This document shows, in pieces, positions 1 through 7,358 of a DNA stretch of 10,216 nt (within the stretch, counting starts at the first letter, position 1; each line of letters begins with the position of its first letter). The DNA is from Phascolarctobacterium sp. (lineage in GTDB: Bacteria; Bacillota; Negativicutes; Acidaminococcales; Acidaminococcaceae): the NCBI GenBank assembly GCA_016302525.1, contig JAEDNJ010000046.1:1-10216 (forward strand), given 5' to 3'. A model generated the notes under the pieces. It saw nothing but the letters and a program-made list of their open reading frames with translations, was not told where the DNA came from and did not search any database. The position numbers and the translations under genes were made by a program.

Positions 1-151
1 TGTTATTGCAATTAAAATCTTAAATATATTTGATTTTCCGTTGGCGCTTAAACAAAAATAATACTTAGAAAATGCTTCCCTAAAGAATTCACAACCAGCA
101 TTGGAATCTTCTGCTAAAAGCAACTTGTCTTCAAAAAAATAGTAAATTCAT
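1..151 (-). pseudogene. Possible 5' part of an unrecognised gene, broken by a homopolymer frameshift
   Basis: I do not recognise this protein. On the minus strand an ATG at 151-149 reads MNLLFF and then meets TGA, because the A-run on the + strand (133-139) has seven bases. If the run had six, the frame would continue with no stop for 44 codons to the window edge, beginning EDKLLLAEDSNAGCEFF and later reading SANGKSNIF. The composition is protein-like (mixed acidic, aromatic and small residues), and 44 open codons are somewhat unlikely by chance in DNA this AT-rich. Against it: no good Shine-Dalgarno precedes the ATG, and only about 50 codons are visible. It could be a decayed gene, a sequencing indel in the A-run, a slippage site, or chance. 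Its AT content is clearly higher than that of the glg genes, which would fit accessory or foreign DNA. Confidence 0.3.
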
Positions 152-218
152 AGCGCAGTCTATTATTTTGCACTAAAATACTATATTTTCCATTTCATTT
201 TGCAACTCTCATCTAAAC

Positions 219-1619
219 CTAAACATCCAAAATCTTGCCAGGATTTAAAATATTGTTGGGGTCCAGCGCCCTCTTAATGGCCTTCATCATTTCCAGCTCA
301 TCAGGATTTGTGAACTCTGCCATCAGCGCCTTGCGCTTGTAGCCAATGCCATGCTCGCCAGAAAGTCTGCCGCCCAGCTCATAAATAAATTTATAAAGCT
401 CTTGTTGATTGGCCTCTACCCTAGCATACCATTCCTCATGGTCCTCCTGGGGCTGCTTTAAAATGTTGAGGTGAATATTGCCATCACCTGCATGAGCAGC
501 AATGCGGGTAACAAGCTGATATTTTTCTGCTAAGCGCAGGATTTCTGCAAAAAGCTCTGGCTCACGGTCCACAGGAACCACCACATCCTCCTTGCAGACG
601 ATAATGCTTTCGGCACGCACTGCCTCGGCAAAGGCCTTGCGAGATTCCCAAATCTTATCGTGGTCAGCTACGAGAACATCAGAAGCACCATTTTCCGAGC
701 AGATTTCGTCCATCTTCATCGCCTTTTCGTCAAGGTCATCCTCATTAATGCCCTCCACCTCAACAATGAGATAGTTGCCGGTGTCGCTCCCCTGCAGCTT
801 CGTGCCTAAATAGCGCTCTACAGACTTAAGCGTAATGTTGTCCATATATTCTACGCAGGTTGGTGTAATGCCGCCCTTGATAATCTTGTTGACAGTGCCG
901 ATGGCAGCAGCAGGGTCATCAAAAACAGCCAATAAATCCATAACATTCTCCGGCTTCGGTAGCAGCTTAAGCGTAGCCTTGGTGATAATGCCTAAAGTGC
1001 CCTCGCTGCCAATAATGAGCTGGTCCATGCAATAACCCGTGCTCTGCTTTTTCAGGCGAGCTCCTAAGGTGACAATCTTACCCGTGGGATTAACCACTTC
1101 AATTTCATAAACCTGATGGCGGGTGGTGCCATATTTTACAGCACGGTTGCCGCCAGCATTAGTAGCGATATTGCCGCCAATAAAGCAGGAATCACCGCTG
1201 CAGGGGTCGCCAGCGTAGAAAAGACCCCTTTCCTCGACAGCAGCCTGCAAATCAGAGGTACGCACACCGGGCTCAACCACAGCATACATAGCCTCCTCGT
1301 TGATTTCGAGGATTTTATTCATCTTTTCTAGGGACAGCACAATGCCGCCATAAACAGTGACAGCACCGCACACAAGACCAGTGCCTGCTCCACGGGGAAC
1401 AACGGGAAAATGCTCTGCATTAGCCAGGGCTACAACGGCAGCTACCTGCTCTGTGGTCTCGGCAAATACTACTGCCTCAGGCAGGTGATGAAAGGCAGGA
1501 TCAGTAACCTCATCATGCGCATAGGGCTGCATTTTTTCAACATCTGTCAGAACATTCGCTGCGCCAACAATGGCCTCCAGCTTAGCGAGAATGTCAGCAT
1601 TAATTTTTGTATATTCCAT
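219..1619 (-). CDS. glcD: FAD-linked 2-hydroxyacid dehydrogenase, GlcD / D-lactate dehydrogenase family
   Basis: A 466-residue flavoprotein that by family oxidises a D-2-hydroxyacid such as glycolate, D-lactate or D-2-hydroxyglutarate to the 2-oxoacid. It is probably cytosolic, as no signal peptide is visible. Numbered from the ATG at 1619, the N-terminal PCMH-type FAD domain shows PRGAGTGL (75-82), TNAGGNRAVKYG (153-164) and GSEGTLG (204-210). The C-terminal FAD-oxidase domain shows HAGDGNIH (376-383) and GEHGIG (421-426), whose His and Glu residues bind the divalent metal in related D-2-hydroxyacid dehydrogenases. It ends in the usual NILNPGKI motif. Length is normal for the family. An in-frame GTG exists 15 bases upstream, but it overlaps the Shine-Dalgarno, so ATG is preferred. 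The gene is divergent from the glycogen operon and has no EtfAB or iron-sulfur (GlcF-like) partner in view. The family is certain; the substrate is not decidable from sequence. Confidence 0.93.
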   Translation of the reverse strand: MEYTKINADILAKLEAIVGAANVLTDVEKMQPYAHDEVTDPAFHHLPEAVVFAETTEQVAAVVALANAEHFPVVPRGAGTGLVCGAVTVYGGIVLSLEKMNKILEINEEAMYAVVEPGVRTSDLQAAVEERGLFYAGDPCSGDSCFIGGNIATNAGGNRAVKYGTTRHQVYEIEVVNPTGKIVTLGARLKKQSTGYCMDQLIIGSEGTLGIITKATLKLLPKPENVMDLLAVFDDPAAAIGTVNKIIKGGITPTCVEYMDNITLKSVERYLGTKLQGSDTGNYLIVEVEGINEDDLDEKAMKMDEICSENGASDVLVADHDKIWESRKAFAEAVRAESIIVCKEDVVVPVDREPELFAEILRLAEKYQLVTRIAAHAGDGNIHLNILKQPQEDHEEWYARVEANQQELYKFIYELGGRLSGEHGIGYKRKALMAEFTNPDELEMMKAIKRALDPNNILNPGKILDV

Positions 1620-1627
1620 TAGGTTAA

Positions 1628-1632
1628 CCTCC
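1628..1632 (-). promoter_or_regulatory. Ribosome-binding site that fixes the glcD start
   Basis: On the minus strand GGAGG lies 8 bases before the ATG at 1619. The alternative upstream GTG codon (1634-1632) overlaps this GGAGG and has no comparable site of its own, so the ATG is the better start. A 10-bp palindrome AGGTTAACCT (1621-1630) overlaps the site on its downstream side. Confidence 0.8.
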
Positions 1633-1663
1633 ACGGTTTAATTTTCATAGCACTATAAATCTT

Positions 1664-1693
1664 ATTTTAGCATAACCACCTAGCTAAAGTAAA
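1664..1693 (-). promoter_or_regulatory. Candidate promoter of glcD
   Basis: On the minus strand TAAAAT (1669-1664) is preceded by TGC, giving an extended -10 (TGnTAAAAT). An 18-bp spacer separates it from TTTACT (1693-1688), a 4/6 match to the sigma-70/sigma-A -35 box. The transcript would start about 40 bases before the glcD ATG. This is pattern matching only; another AT-rich hexamer nearby could serve instead. Confidence 0.45.
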
Positions 1694-1721
1694 GAGCAAG
1701 AACATCTACGAAATATTTACA

Positions 1722-1737
1722 TTTTGGTTAACAAAAA
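1722..1737. repeat. GTTAAC-centred near-palindrome overlapping the glg -35 box
   Basis: TTTTGGTTAACAAAAA has a palindromic GTTAAC core (1727-1732) with T-rich and A-rich flanks; one extra G breaks perfect symmetry. It overlaps the candidate -35 hexamer TTAACA (1728-1733), so a protein bound here could block RNA polymerase. It closely resembles the perfect palindrome at 1804-1817, 81 bp away centre to centre. I infer a possible operator; no regulator is identified. Confidence 0.35.
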
Positions 1738-1757
1738 AACACAAACTATGATATAAT
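1728..1757 (+). promoter_or_regulatory. Candidate promoter of the glg operon
   Basis: A consensus TATAAT (1752-1757) is preceded by TGA, giving a perfect extended -10 (TGnTATAAT). An 18-bp spacer separates it from TTAACA (1728-1733), a 5/6 match to TTGACA. The expected start is near 1764, leaving a leader of about 86 bases before the ATG at 1850. The leader contains a palindrome (1804-1817) and an AAGGAG ribosome-binding site (1836-1841, 8-base spacing). This is the best promoter-like sequence in the window and would drive all four glg frames. Confidence 0.75.
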
Positions 1758-1803
1758 AGGCTAAATAGTATTTTTATCTTTAGGTTATCTTCTAAAACCT
1801 GCC

Positions 1804-1817
1804 TTTTGTTAACAAAA
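1804..1817. repeat. Perfect 14-bp palindrome in the glg leader
   Basis: TTTTGTTAACAAAA reads the same on both strands. It lies about 40 bases downstream of the predicted transcription start and just before the ribosome-binding site, a position suited to a roadblock-type operator. It shares the core and flanks of the element at 1722-1737. As RNA it would form only a weak AU-rich hairpin with almost no loop, so a protein-binding DNA site is the likelier reading. It does not contain the central CG expected of a LacI/CcpA-type site. Confidence 0.4.
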
Positions 1818-1849
1818 AGCCTCGATTTTTCCTGAAAGGAGCACCCAAA

Positions 1850-4800
1850 ATGCAAGCAAGCCCCACTAGCTACAGCGAATATAATGCTGGCACAGATGTG
1901 CATATCTGGCATCGTCTAGGTTCTCATGTGGTTGAGGGCGGAGTACGCTTTGCCGTTTGGGCTCCTGGGGCTGTTTCTGTCTGCGTTATTGGCCAGTTCA
2001 ATACCTGGACAGGCACGGGGGCTTATCTTACGCCTGTAGGCTCTAGCGGTGTTTGGGAGGGCGTAGTTAAGGCTGCAGTCGAGGGTGATGCCTATAAGTA
2101 TCGCATTAAAACCGATACGGGCGAAACCTTTGACAAGACGGACCCTGTCGCCTTCACCTGCCAAAAGCGCCCCGACACAGCCTCCATTGTCCATACTCTC
2201 AAGCATGAGTGGCGCGACAAGGAATGGTGCGAGGCTCGCAAGGCTAAGGATATGCTGGCTAGTCCCATGAATATTTACGAGGTGCATATAGGCTCCTGGC
2301 GCCAGCATGAGGACGGCAGCTTTTACACCTACACGGAGCTGGCAGATGAGCTTATTCCCTATGTGAAGGAGCTCAATTATACGCATATTGAGCTTCTGCC
2401 CGTCATGGAACATCCCTTGGATATGTCCTGGGGCTATCAGATTACGGGCTACTTTGCCGCTACTTCACGCTATGGCATGCCCGAACAGCTCATGGAATTC
2501 GTGGACCGCTGCCACGAGGCAGGTCTTGGCGTTATCTTAGACTGGGTGCCTGGTCATTTTTGTCGTGATGCCCACGGCTTAGGTCGCTTCAATGGTCATA
2601 AGCTGTATGAAATTGCCGACCATCCGGAATGGGGCACCTATAAATTTGACTTTGGTCGCAAGGAGGTTAAAAGCTTTTTATTATCCAGCGCCCTTTATTG
2701 GCTAGAGGAATACCACGCCGATGGTCTGCGGGTGGATGGTGTCACCAGCATGATTTACCTAAACTATGCTGTCAACAATCCTGCAGAAAAACGCTTTAAC
2801 CCCGACGGTACCGAGGAAAACAAGGAGGCTACCGCTTTTTTAAGAGCCTTGGCTCATACCATCAGCCAATATGCTCCCGGCGTTATAAATATAGCTGAGG
2901 AAAGCACCGCCTGGCCCCTTATCACAGCCCCGCCTGAAATTGGTGGCTTGGGCTTTCATTTTAAGTGGGACATGGGCTGGATGAACGATACGCTCAATTA
3001 TTTTAAGAGCGACTTTCCCTATCGCCCCTATAATCATAGGCTGCTGACCTTTTCCATGGTCTATAACTTTTCAGAGAATTTTATTCTCTCCCTCTCGCAT
3101 GACGAGGTAGTTCACGGCAAGGCCTCCCTCATTGGCCGTATGCCTGGCGATTACTGGCGTCAATTTGCTAATTTGCGGCTTTTGGCAGCCTATCAACTGA
3201 CGCATCCCGGTGGCAAGCTCAACTTTATGGGCGCAGAATTTGCTCAGTTCATTGAATGGCGTGATTACTCGGCCCTAGAATGGTTCCTGCCTGAGCAGCA
3301 CCCACGCCACGCCCAGCACCGAGACTGTATCCGCGAGCTCAACCGCATTTATTTAAACAATCCGGCGCTTTGGCAGTATGACCACAGCTGGAAGGGCTTT
3401 GAGTGGATAGACTGCAACAATAATGAGCAGCGTATTTTAAGCTATTTACGCAAGAATGATAATGTCGAAGAATCTATTCTTGTAGTGCTCAATTTTGACA
3501 TTCCTGCCTATTCCAATTATCGTGTAGGCGTGCCCCTGCCCGGTCAATGGCAGGAGCTCATCTCCACTGACTCCATGCTCTATGGCGGCAGCGGTGTGCA
3601 TAACCCCGTCATCCTGAATACTGAGCCTGTCAAGTCTCACGGCAAGGATTATTCTCTTAATATTTCTGTTCCACCCCTGGGTGCAACAATTTTCAAGCAT
3701 ATAAAATCTATAAAACAAGGAGAACCCCCATCTATGTTCGTTAAGTTCTACAATAAAGAAATCTTCAAGACCCAATTTACCGAAAAGCTGCTTGAGGATT
3801 TCGCCAAATCCCCCAAGGAATGCACCAGCTTTGAAAAATACGAGGCTCTGGTACGCCTTATTACCTCTACGGTAGCTCCCGCTCGCTCTGAAACCATTCG
3901 CCGTCAATATGACAACTCACAGAAGAAGGTTTATTACTTCTCTATGGAGTTTCTCATCGGTCGCCTGCTGGAAAACTATCTCATTAACCTCGGCGTGCGC
4001 GATATCGTAGACGAAGGTCTGGCAGAGCTAGGTGTTAGCCTGGAGGATTTGTGCAAGCAGGAGCTTGACCCTGGTCTCGGCAACGGTGGCTTAGGTCGCC
4101 TGGCAGCCTGCTTCCTCGATTCTATGGCCTCTGAGGGTATTGCTGGTGTAGGCATTGGTCTACGCTACCAATTTGGTCTCTTTCGCCAAAGAATCAGAGA
4201 TGGCTATCAAAAGGAGGATCCGGATGCCTGGCTAGACAACGAATATCCTTGGGAAAGCGTAAATCCGGAGGCCGCTGTTGAGGTTCGCTTTGGCGGCACC
4301 GTGGAACGCGAATGGCGTGAAGGCAGAACCTACTACAACCATGTAGGCTATCAGGCAGTCAAGGCTGTGCCCTATGATGTGCCCATTATTGGTCATAACG
4401 GCGACACTGTAAATATGCTGCACCTCTTCCGCGCAAGACCTATGCAGGAAAGCGTGGATATGGATGCCTTCAACCGTGGTGATTACGCCCAGGCCATGAA
4501 GGAGCGCTGCGATATTGAAGCCATCACCTGTATTCTCTACCCTGATGATTCCAGCGGCATTGGTCGCCGCCTGCGCCTGAAGCAAGAATACTTTATGGTG
4601 GCAGCTGGTATCCATAATATTATCCGCGAATACAAAAAGGTTTACCACGACGGTTGGGCAAAATTCCCAGAACGCATTTCTATTCATATCAACGACACCC
4701 ATCCTACCCTGTGTATCCCTGAGCTCATGCGTGTGCTCATTGATGAAGAGGGCTTAGACTGGGATGAATCCTGGCGCATTACCCAGGCAACGATTTCCTT

Positions 4801-6169
4801 TACTAATCATACAGTACTGCCAGAGGCTCTGGAAAAATGGCCTGTTGACCTCTTCCGCACCCTGCTGCCGCGTATCTATATGATTGTTGAAGAAATCAAT
4901 AAGCGCTACTGCGAGTCTATTCCAGCTTATGTACCAGACCGCCACGCCCTCTTAAAGGAAACAGCTATCATGCAGGATGGCGAGATCCGCATGGCTAACC
5001 TGTCCATTATCGGCAGCCATCATGTAAACGGTGTAGCTGCCCTCCATACAGATATTTTGAAGGCTAATGTCTTCAAGGGCTTCAACTACCTCTATCCGGA
5101 GCGCTTCTCCAATAAGACCAACGGTATTAGCCATAGACGCTTTTTGATTCAGGCTAACCCTGCGCTTACGAAGCTCATCAATGAAACCATTGGAACCAAG
5201 TGGATTACCGAGCCGCAAGCCCTGGAAGATCTGCTGTCACACGCAAACGATACTGCCCTTTTGGCGCGTATGCGTGAGATTAAGCACGAAAACAAGGAGC
5301 GCCTGGCTCAATACATCATGCGCCACAATAATATTGCGGTAGATCCCAATTCTATCTTTGATGTACAGGTTAAGCGTATTCATGCTTATAAACGCCAGCT
5401 GCTCAACGCTTTGAAGGTGCTGGACTTATATCACCAGATTAAGAATAATCCTAATCTTGAAATGCAGCCTGTAACCTTTATTTTCTCTGGCAAGGCAGCT
5501 CAGGGCTACGCCTTTGCTAAAGAGGTTATTAAGTTTATCAACAGCGTTGCCGACCTCGTCAATGCAGATACACAGGTTAATAGGTATATCAAGGTTATCT
5601 TCATTGAAAACTTCTGCGTTTCCAATGCGCAGCTTATTTATCCTGCTGCTGACATCAGCGAGCAAATTTCTACGGCTGGCAAGGAGGCCTCTGGCACCGG
5701 CAACATGAAGTTTATGATGAACGGTGCTGTTACCCTGGGCACCTTAGACGGAGCTAATGTCGAAATTCGCAACCTCGTAGGTGATGACAACATCCGCATT
5801 TTCGGCTTAAAGGCAGACGAGGCGCTGAGCCTGTCTCGCAATGGCGGCTATTATGCCCAAGACCAGCTGAAGCAGGATGCCCGCCTGCAAATTATGGCAG
5901 ACGAGCTCATCAACGGCTTCTTTGCTAAGAGCGGCACTAATTTCTGGGGTATACACGATGCCCTGCTGCAGCAAAATGATGAATTCTTCGTGCTGAAGGA
6001 CTTTGATGCCTACACCAGCACCTGGAGAGGCATGGTAAGAGATTACGCTAATGTTGAGCTGTGGAACAAGATGGCGCTCAACAATATTGCCCGCTCCGGC
6101 TTCTTCTCTAGTGACCGCACGATTCGCGAATATGCTCAGGAAATCTGGCACGCAATGCCGCAAAAATAA
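1850..6169 (+). CDS. glgB/glgP: Fused glycogen branching enzyme (GlgB) and glycogen phosphorylase (GlgP)
   Basis: One 1439-residue frame encodes two full-length enzymes usually made separately. Residues about 1-620 are a GH13 branching enzyme. It has an N-terminal CBM48-like domain (about 25-115; FAVWAPGA, GVWEG, YKYRI). The catalytic barrel follows with region I DWVPGHF (231-237), region II DGLRVDG with nucleophile Asp296, region III AEEST with the acid Glu350/351, and region IV SHDEVVHGK with Asp418. An all-beta C-terminal domain ends near PPLGATIFK (608-616). Residues 629-1439 (811 residues, normal GlgP length) are a GT35 phosphorylase with DPGLGNGGLGRLAACFLDS (740-758), a KRIHAYKRQ motif (1175-1183) and the pyridoxal-phosphate Lys1287 in SGTGNMKF. 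The GlgB half transfers chain segments to make alpha-1,6 branches; the GlgP half releases glucose-1-phosphate. The join (617-628) is a short polar linker without recognisable domain structure. All key residues are intact, so both halves should be active. A base error at the join could also create an apparent fusion; see findings. Confidence 0.95.
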   Translation: MQASPTSYSEYNAGTDVHIWHRLGSHVVEGGVRFAVWAPGAVSVCVIGQFNTWTGTGAYLTPVGSSGVWEGVVKAAVEGDAYKYRIKTDTGETFDKTDPVAFTCQKRPDTASIVHTLKHEWRDKEWCEARKAKDMLASPMNIYEVHIGSWRQHEDGSFYTYTELADELIPYVKELNYTHIELLPVMEHPLDMSWGYQITGYFAATSRYGMPEQLMEFVDRCHEAGLGVILDWVPGHFCRDAHGLGRFNGHKLYEIADHPEWGTYKFDFGRKEVKSFLLSSALYWLEEYHADGLRVDGVTSMIYLNYAVNNPAEKRFNPDGTEENKEATAFLRALAHTISQYAPGVINIAEESTAWPLITAPPEIGGLGFHFKWDMGWMNDTLNYFKSDFPYRPYNHRLLTFSMVYNFSENFILSLSHDEVVHGKASLIGRMPGDYWRQFANLRLLAAYQLTHPGGKLNFMGAEFAQFIEWRDYSALEWFLPEQHPRHAQHRDCIRELNRIYLNNPALWQYDHSWKGFEWIDCNNNEQRILSYLRKNDNVEESILVVLNFDIPAYSNYRVGVPLPGQWQELISTDSMLYGGSGVHNPVILNTEPVKSHGKDYSLNISVPPLGATIFKHIKSIKQGEPPSMFVKFYNKEIFKTQFTEKLLEDFAKSPKECTSFEKYEALVRLITSTVAPARSETIRRQYDNSQKKVYYFSMEFLIGRLLENYLINLGVRDIVDEGLAELGVSLEDLCKQELDPGLGNGGLGRLAACFLDSMASEGIAGVGIGLRYQFGLFRQRIRDGYQKEDPDAWLDNEYPWESVNPEAAVEVRFGGTVEREWREGRTYYNHVGYQAVKAVPYDVPIIGHNGDTVNMLHLFRARPMQESVDMDAFNRGDYAQAMKERCDIEAITCILYPDDSSGIGRRLRLKQEYFMVAAGIHNIIREYKKVYHDGWAKFPERISIHINDTHPTLCIPELMRVLIDEEGLDWDESWRITQATISFTNHTVLPEALEKWPVDLFRTLLPRIYMIVEEINKRYCESIPAYVPDRHALLKETAIMQDGEIRMANLSIIGSHHVNGVAALHTDILKANVFKGFNYLYPERFSNKTNGISHRRFLIQANPALTKLINETIGTKWITEPQALEDLLSHANDTALLARMREIKHENKERLAQYIMRHNNIAVDPNSIFDVQVKRIHAYKRQLLNALKVLDLYHQIKNNPNLEMQPVTFIFSGKAAQGYAFAKEVIKFINSVADLVNADTQVNRYIKVIFIENFCVSNAQLIYPAADISEQISTAGKEASGTGNMKFMMNGAVTLGTLDGANVEIRNLVGDDNIRIFGLKADEALSLSRNGGYYAQDQLKQDARLQIMADELINGFFAKSGTNFWGIHDALLQQNDEFFVLKDFDAYTSTWRGMVRDYANVELWNKMALNNIARSGFFSSDRTIREYAQEIWHAMPQK
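3717..3736 (+). promoter_or_regulatory. Internal Shine-Dalgarno and ATG at the GlgB-GlgP junction
   Basis: AAGGAG (3717-3722) stands 11 bases before an in-frame ATG (3734-3736), which is codon 629 and sits exactly where a stand-alone GlgP would begin (MFVKFYNKEIF). The spacing matches that before glgD and glgA in this operon. It may be a relic of a once-separate glgP, or may still start free phosphorylase from the same mRNA. Ribosomes translating through from glgB would compete with initiation here. Confidence 0.65.
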
Positions 6170-6212
6170 AAGCAACTAAAAATATATCATAATTAAGAAA
6201 GTAGGGAGATTT

Positions 6213-7355
6213 ATGTTGAAAAAAGAATGTATCGCCATGCTTTTAGCAGGTGGACAAGGCAGTCGCTTGAACTCTTTGACAAAGAATATCGCTAAGCCGG
6301 CAGTTTCCTTCGGCGGGAAATATCGCATTATCGACTTCGGCCTTTCTAACTGTATCAACTCAGGTATCGACACTGTAGGCGTGTTAACCCAGTATCGTCC
6401 CCTAGTGCTGAACCACTACATTGGTACAGGTCAAGCCTGGGACCTGGATGTGTCTACAGGCGGCATTCATATCCTACCTCCCTATGCAACCGAGGAGGGC
6501 GGCTCCTGGTATGAGGGTACTGCGGATGCAATTTATCGTAATATCGATTTTATTGACAGCTATAACCCGGCTCATGTGCTAATTCTCTCCGGTGACCATC
6601 TTTATAAAATGAACTATAAGCTCATGCTCGCCGAGCATAAGGCTAAGAATGCTGATTTAACTGTTTCTGTTATCGAGGTGCCTTGGGAAGAGGCTAGCCG
6701 CTTTGGTATTATGTCTACTGATGCCGATGGCTACATCACCCGCTTTGCCGAAAAGCCTAAGAACCCTGAAAGCAACCTGGCCTCCATGGGTATTTACATC
6801 TTCTCCTGGCCCATCCTGAAGGCTGCCCTCATTGCTGACCATGAGGACGCTTCCTCTGACAAGGACTTTGGCAAGAACATCATTCCTCGCCTCTTAGGTG
6901 AGGGCAAACGCCTCTGCTCCTACCGCTTTGACAGCTATTGGAAGGATGTAGGCACCGTAGAAAGCTACTACGAGGCCCAAATGGAGCTGCTGCAGGAAAA
7001 ACCGCCCTTCGATATTTTTGATGAAGACTGGCACATTTTCTCCAACTCTAACCTGTATCCGCCTCATCTCATTGGCGCTACCGGCAGTGTTAAGGGCAGC
7101 AGTCTGATTTGCAACGGCAGTATTGTCAACGGCACTGTAGAAAACTCTATTATCGGCTCTGGTGCTGTGATTGAGGAGGGTGCTGTGATTAAGGATTCTA
7201 TTCTCCTGCCAGATTCCTATGTAGGCAAGAATTGTGTACTGAAACGGGCTATTGTAAATGAATTTACGCGTGTTAAGGCTGACTGCGTGGTTGACAGTGA
7301 AGAAATCACCTTAATCAGCAGCAATAGCGAATACGCAGAGAAGGGAGTGCACTAA
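6213..7355 (+). CDS. glgC: Glucose-1-phosphate adenylyltransferase (ADP-glucose pyrophosphorylase), catalytic subunit
   Basis: This 380-residue cytosolic enzyme makes ADP-glucose and pyrophosphate from glucose-1-phosphate and ATP, the committed step of glycogen synthesis. The nucleotidyltransferase domain shows AGGQGSRL (12-19), [15 protein letters not shown] (28-42), GTADAIYRN (102-110), the catalytic SGDH with Asp128, the sugar-phosphate lysine AEKPK (Lys181) and SYWKDVGT (241-248). A left-handed beta-helix with isoleucine-rich repeats (about 285-365) follows. The start is preceded by GTAGGGAG (6201-6208). It begins 43 bases after the fusion stop, with no terminator between, so it is co-transcribed. 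The residues aligned with E. coli Lys39-Arg40, where Lys39 belongs to the fructose-1,6-bisphosphate site, are Asn25-Ile26, as in Bacillus-type enzymes. Strong activation by that sugar is therefore not expected. GlgD is the likely partner. Confidence 0.96.
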   Translation: MLKKECIAMLLAGGQGSRLNSLTKNIAKPAVSFGGKYRIIDFGLSNCINSGIDTVGVLTQYRPLVLNHYIGTGQAWDLDVSTGGIHILPPYATEEGGSWYEGTADAIYRNIDFIDSYNPAHVLILSGDHLYKMNYKLMLAEHKAKNADLTVSVIEVPWEEASRFGIMSTDADGYITRFAEKPKNPESNLASMGIYIFSWPILKAALIADHEDASSDKDFGKNIIPRLLGEGKRLCSYRFDSYWKDVGTVESYYEAQMELLQEKPPFDIFDEDWHIFSNSNLYPPHLIGATGSVKGSSLICNGSIVNGTVENSIIGSGAVIEEGAVIKDSILLPDSYVGKNCVLKRAIVNEFTRVKADCVVDSEEITLISSNSEYAEKGVH

Positions 7356-7358
7356 GCT

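Noticed and set aside
175..189. AAAATA-CTA-TATTTT hairpin downstream of the glcD-family gene as a terminator
   Set aside because: The stem is six A-T pairs only and is not followed by a clear U-tract on the minus strand; too weak to call.
1632..1634. GTG codon as the start of the glcD-family gene (471 residues)
   Set aside because: It lies inside the Shine-Dalgarno of the downstream ATG and has no ribosome-binding site of its own; the five extra residues carry no family motif.
1916..2413. Long open frames on the minus strand inside glgB (165 codons) and similar ones inside glgP, glgD and glgA
   Set aside because: They are shadows of strongly supported coding genes: they lack recognisable domains and their amino-acid composition reflects the complementary codons.
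6170..6212. Separate promoter or terminator between the glgB/glgP fusion and glgC
   Set aside because: The gap is only 43 bases, with no hairpin and no convincing -35/-10 pair; it contains just an AT-rich spacer and the glgC ribosome-binding site.
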